Origin: Schistosoma mansoni
Lineage: Eukaryota; Platyhelminthes; Trematoda; Strigeidida; Schistosomatidae
Assembly: GCF_000237925.1 (NCBI RefSeq)
Contig: NC_031495.1
Location: 53,452,746 to 53,516,745, forward strand
Direction: 5' to 3'
Length of the DNA: 64,000 nt
This document shows, piece by piece, positions 59,464 to 64,000 of this stretch; positions within the stretch are counted from its first letter, which is position 1, and the number at the start of each line of letters is the position of its first letter. The notes beneath the pieces were generated by a model. It searched no databases. It was not told where the DNA came from and saw only the letters and a list, made by a program, of their open reading frames with translations. A program made the position numbers and the translations under genes.

Positions 59464-62400
59464 CTAAACAATAATAAACAAATATAGAATAAAACATGTG
59501 AATAAAAGTAATCACAGTTGATTAATATGCGCGCTATTTTCTTTAGAAAGATAATACTACGTACAATTTGACTTTACACAAATTAAAATTTGTTTAATTA
59601 ATATTATCTCTTGTGAATTACTTTAAAAATATCAAGTTTACGGATTTAATAATAAATAGAATAGAAGGAATTGAATCAATTCGTACATGATGAGTCCTAC
59701 GATTGTGTCATTGAATAAAGCAATTCAGAGGAGATTTCCTTTAAGACGATTTCATATACTTAAGTTGTGCAATTCTATTTATAGTTAATTTTATTTGCTA
59801 AAATAGTTTTCTGTAGTAGAACAAAACGGTGCTAAATATTAAAAAAAAACTTGAAGTAGTGTGTTGTCGAAAATTGAAAATCAGATACTGAAAGGAAAAA
59901 ATGATAATCGGCTGGTGAAATAGATGACAAGGCGAAAATAATTGTTCACATGATAGCTACTAAAAATAGAATAATTAAAAGTTGTAATAAATACTAATTA
60001 ACGGTTGTGAAATAAATTGGAAAGGAGTAGAAATAATTAAATAAAAAACGATAGATTATGGAATATAGAAAGGAAGTTTAAGACCATGGAATAATAAGGG
60101 AGTGAACATAGTTTTTATGTACGCAAAGGTTAGGCGTAAACTCTTGGACAGCTATAGCATCTAGTGTACATAAGTTTTTCATTTGCATTCTTAATAAGCC
60201 GATTCTTTTGACAGCATGTGTGAAGCGGAGGAGCCGGAATTGACTAGACTAGCCGCATAAAGTGACATCTTTCGAAACACATCTCCGAACATTACCCTGC
60301 CTGGATCACTAAAGAATTACAGAAGTCAGTTAAAAACTCAATCTTAGAGCCCCCAAACTTTGCTTATGAAAAAATATTTTTACTATGAATTCCAATATTT
60401 AAAAACCGATATTTCAGGCAGAAAACTTATGTCGAGGAAAATTTAGACAAAAATAATCTAATTGAGAATAAGAGAGAAGTGAAGTTTTCTTTAATGATTT
60501 GACTTTACACGTTTTAATAAAGTACACTAACTTGTTTAACAAGTGTAGTTCACAAAAACGATCGAGAGAAATAGTGAAATATTTAAATGGATCAAACAAA
60601 AAAGTATCTTAAGTAGTGTAGAGAATATGCTAATTTAAAATTAAAAAAGCTATTTAGTAAAGCAGTCCAGTGAAATTTTGTATATTAGGCCCTCTGTAGT
60701 TATATTATGTCAAAATGACAAACAGACACACCTCTAGACCTGTTCATAAGTGTTTCAAAAGCTTTAGATTGCATTTTTCCGGGAAAACGGATATAGTAAT
60801 GACATTGTTAGATGTGAAATAATTAGTGAAATAATTATTCAGAAAAAACAAATAATGTAGTCGAATTGTTGAAATTATCACAGACCACAAGAAGAAACGA
60901 TAGAACCTTAATCAAATATATACATCTCAGTACTGGGCGTCTATTTAGTAACTTTTGCAGGTGGATCATCTAACTGTACTTGGTTGTACTTAGTTTAAAA
61001 ACTGAAACGATCAAGTGCAAACAGTCGATCGTCAAATATGGATTCAATCAAAAGAAAGCTGTTGATAGTGAAGGTGAGATATAATTTAATAGGATATTTT
61101 AAACTGTCTACAATGAACCCTTGCGGTTTTTGAACTAATTGAATAATAAAGTTAGAACTTCACAATACAGTTAACTTCTTTGGTCAATTTGCATTTAATT
61201 TAATAATTTAGAAGATTCATTAACCGTAAGGATGGCGAAAAGCCGATTCCGTTTCAACACTAGTTAGCTAGTTGAAAATTTTCTACTTTGATCACATTAA
61301 TAGTTGGTGAGTTAGCGAAATGATATTATACTTCATTCTGACTGAAGTGCAAGTTCTTATTTATTTAATTCTGTTTTCAATCAATCGTTGAAACAGACAG
61401 CTAAAAACATGAGTTACATGTAAAGTACACTTATTCATGAAATGTTTATCCTAGTTCACCTATATAGAATGAACTCAATGAAACTGTTAGTTTCACTAAA
61501 CATTGGCAGTCAAATTAACGTAACATACATTTGTTTAGCTCAATAAATACTCGTAACAAACCTGAAGAAAAGAGCAATCACATTTATTATACGACAAAGT
61601 ATTAGTGGACTAGAAAACAAACCTTTAGAGTTTCAAATGAAACTGAGTGACTTTCGACTATCCACCGAACAATCATAAGCACAGAAAGACCAGATACAAA
61701 ATTAACATTGGTGAAATAATAAATTAAAGTAGATCATGTTTTATATCTAGTCATAGGATCGTTGGAAAAAGAATACTAATACGAGAAATAAGAATTTCTG
61801 AGCACCACTTAATTCAGTTACTAAGATATCGAAGTAGATGATTATCTGCGAAAGTTATATAAAATTAACAAGAAAAACTAAATAAACAATTGTTTGATAA
61901 TAAATAGAAAAAACGGAATATCATCAGCATCTTGATCTAAAATGAGAGTACAACTAACACAGCATCAATAATTAAGACGTTAACAACATGTACACTGTAT
62001 TTCATAACATAGCTTGACTAATAGTAAACGAATAGCACAAAATATCGATTTATCATAAATATCAAGTTCAGAATCACTTGTAAAAATTATTATTAATTAT
62101 GACAAAGTGACATTAGAAAACAATCACGTCAGAAATGATAATATTTACTCTGATGGTTATGATCATTTCAAAATAAATAAACAAAGAGAAAATTTTATCA
62201 ACTACATGATACATTGGAAATGAACACAAACACTACTTATTAGCTTTTTTAAAAAAGAAAACAAACTAAAAACGTTAAAACAGAATTAAAAATACGTCGA
62301 AAAAGAGGTTAAAATTCGATTGACGCAGATTAGATGGTTAAAAAGATACAAACTATAATTATGTATACTTACACACTTGATGAAGGCAAAACTAAACACA

Positions 62401-63720
62401 CATGTATGCAAACTAAGTATTCACTAAAATGTTTATAACACACACTTTATGTGCGAAGCAGTGTTGTCATCAAAATAATAATGGTGAATTCACTTTTTCT
62501 TTGTCTTAAACAACATACGCTTTAACTATCTGGTTGGTAGTTAGAAACAAATAAATAGTATGGTTAGTTTTATGAAATTGTTTGTTTCTTGGTCTAAGCT
62601 GTTTAACTTTCAAGGACATTCAATGAAGAGTTCCGAATCTATCTCAGATTTTCAGCTGCATAGGTTGAGCAGTTCATAAGTGAATTCAACAACTTACTAT
62701 GAAAAAATGTCCTTCTTCTTTCTTTTTAGGTATACTAAAATCATTTAGATTGTAAAGTGCTATCTACAATAGCGTAACAATTGTTGAACAAGGAAGAAAT
62801 GAAACAATTTCAGGATATTATGTAAACCAGTTTACCAATCATGGTTAATTAATTCACAGATAATTAAATATTTTTCAATGAAAAATATCTTATAGGTATT
62901 TTCCTTGTTAGTAAAAGTTCATGAACAAACACACACATATATATACACCAAATAAACAGGCTGATGCACACATAAAAAATGATAAAAAATCAGGTTACTG
63001 AAATTAATTTTACAAAAAGGATCTAAAGTAGAAATGAAAATATCATTTGAAATTATTTTCAGAAGTTTAAGAAGCCAAAAAATCTGTGCTTTTGTTTCCA
63101 GTAATAAGATTGCTTAATCGCTAGGGCTTTAATTTTAACTCAGGCTGTGGATTGTGAGAGTGGCAATTAAGTGTAGGTCTGCTATTATCATTGCATAAGA
63201 TGGGTAAAATATAAAAATAAATGCAGCCAAATACATATATATACAGCGTGTGTGCAGTTGTAGTAGTATTAGTATTAGTAGTAGACAAACATGCTCATGT
63301 CATGAAGCAATCAACAACATTGGGATTCTTGAACATCAGTAATTAGCACTGTTATATTGTTTCTTGCTTCATATTACACAAGGGTTTATACTGAATAGAA
63401 AATCAATAATTCATCAACCAAAAATACAATGAATCATAGGAAAAATAAACAATCAAAACAGCTACCTTACGGACATTAATTTATATGTGTAGACAAATCC
63501 TGTGAAGTAACAAAAAGTAATTTAATGAAAAACAAAAAGAAAAGTTAATTTAAGCATTTTACATAGATTATATTTAGTTCGCAAAATTTAAATTGTACGG
63601 AAAAAAAGTGAAATTATAAAGTGGTTAAGAAAATTCATACATCGTCTTACTAACTAATCAGTCTTTACATAAAATAATGTGAAATCCCTAAACTTACATC
63701 TGATTTGGAAAATGTACGTA
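59464..63720. other. AT-rich region, nothing recognised
   Basis: More than 4 kb without a credible exon, RNA gene or repeat end. If the exon at 59089-59463 is real, this could be its upstream intron. Confidence 0.4.
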
Positions 63721-63729
63721 TATCAGTCA

Positions 63730-64000
63730 GTCACAGACAAACTTTGAGTTTTTGATGAGTCAGCTTTTTACCTCATAAGGGTCTACCATCGGAGACAGAA
63801 ATCCATCGAGTTAGGTGAAGTGTGATATTTCAAGGTCAAACTTTTCAATCCCTTTCTTCCGTTTTATTAAGGCAGGATTGTTGAGGATGATGGTAACCGG
63901 GGGCGAGAAATCTTACTGCCACTACACATCTGTACAGTTAGCAGTAAGACTTCACCCTTGCACCATGTGTTTGCTGCTTTTGGTCTCATCACTTTCCAAT
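63730..64000 (-). repeat. Diverged RTE 5' region fragment
   Basis: The reverse complement aligns by eye with the RTE leader at 19620-19880: ggagacaga near 63792, the gtcaaacttttcaatccc block, tctgtacagttagcag near 63930, and cttgcaccatgtgtttgctgc. Many differences point to an old copy. It runs off the window end. Confidence 0.65.

Overview
The window looks like chromosomal DNA of a blood fluke, genus Schistosoma (inference). It is AT-rich, carries intron-rich eukaryotic genes, and is full of mobile elements typical of schistosomes: RTE/SR2-type and CR1-type non-LTR fragments, a Penelope-like fragment, tRNA-derived SINEs that carry a hammerhead ribozyme (Sm-alpha type), and a Ty3/gypsy element whose primer-binding site matches tRNA-Trp (CsRn1-type). 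The species cannot be fixed from the sequence alone.

Layout. 1-2.3 kb: flank with a decayed CR1-like element. 2.5-28.6 kb, + strand: a complete dynamin-1-like (DRP1/DNM1L) gene, 11 coding exons encoding about 689 residues, with introns packed with RTE fragments, two hammerhead SINEs and a nested 526-bp retroposon. 28.6-31.2 kb: intergenic DNA with a Penelope-like reverse-transcriptase piece. 31.2-38.6 kb: a tandem array of nine copies of a roughly 0.80-0.88 kb unit, each carrying one intact tRNA-Trp(CCA) gene on the minus strand and an (AT)n-rich spacer. 38.8-47.4 kb, minus strand: a SET/MYND (SMYD-type) lysine methyltransferase-like gene, seven proposed coding exons and about 547 residues, with two 33-nt introns and large repeat-filled introns. 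47.5-55.95 kb: a decayed gypsy/CsRn1-type LTR retrotransposon with 321-bp LTRs. It was invaded by a 3.0-kb LTR element without recognisable coding capacity (identical 341-bp terminal repeats) and by a solo LTR (437 bp, AACC target duplication). 56-64 kb: AT-rich DNA with RTE fragments and one candidate exon of an unidentified minus-strand gene.

How it fits together. The two recognisable protein genes converge (tail to tail) on the tRNA-Trp array. DRP1 is the mitochondrial/peroxisomal fission GTPase. SMYD-type proteins methylate histone or other lysines. The most unusual item is the tandem tRNA-Trp array. The LTR element about 9 kb away uses a primer-binding site complementary to the 3' end of these same tRNA genes, so primer source and primer user are neighbours. 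The LTR element also ends only about 75 bp upstream of the SMYD-like start codon. All exon boundaries were read by eye from splice signals and family similarity; no alignment or search was run.
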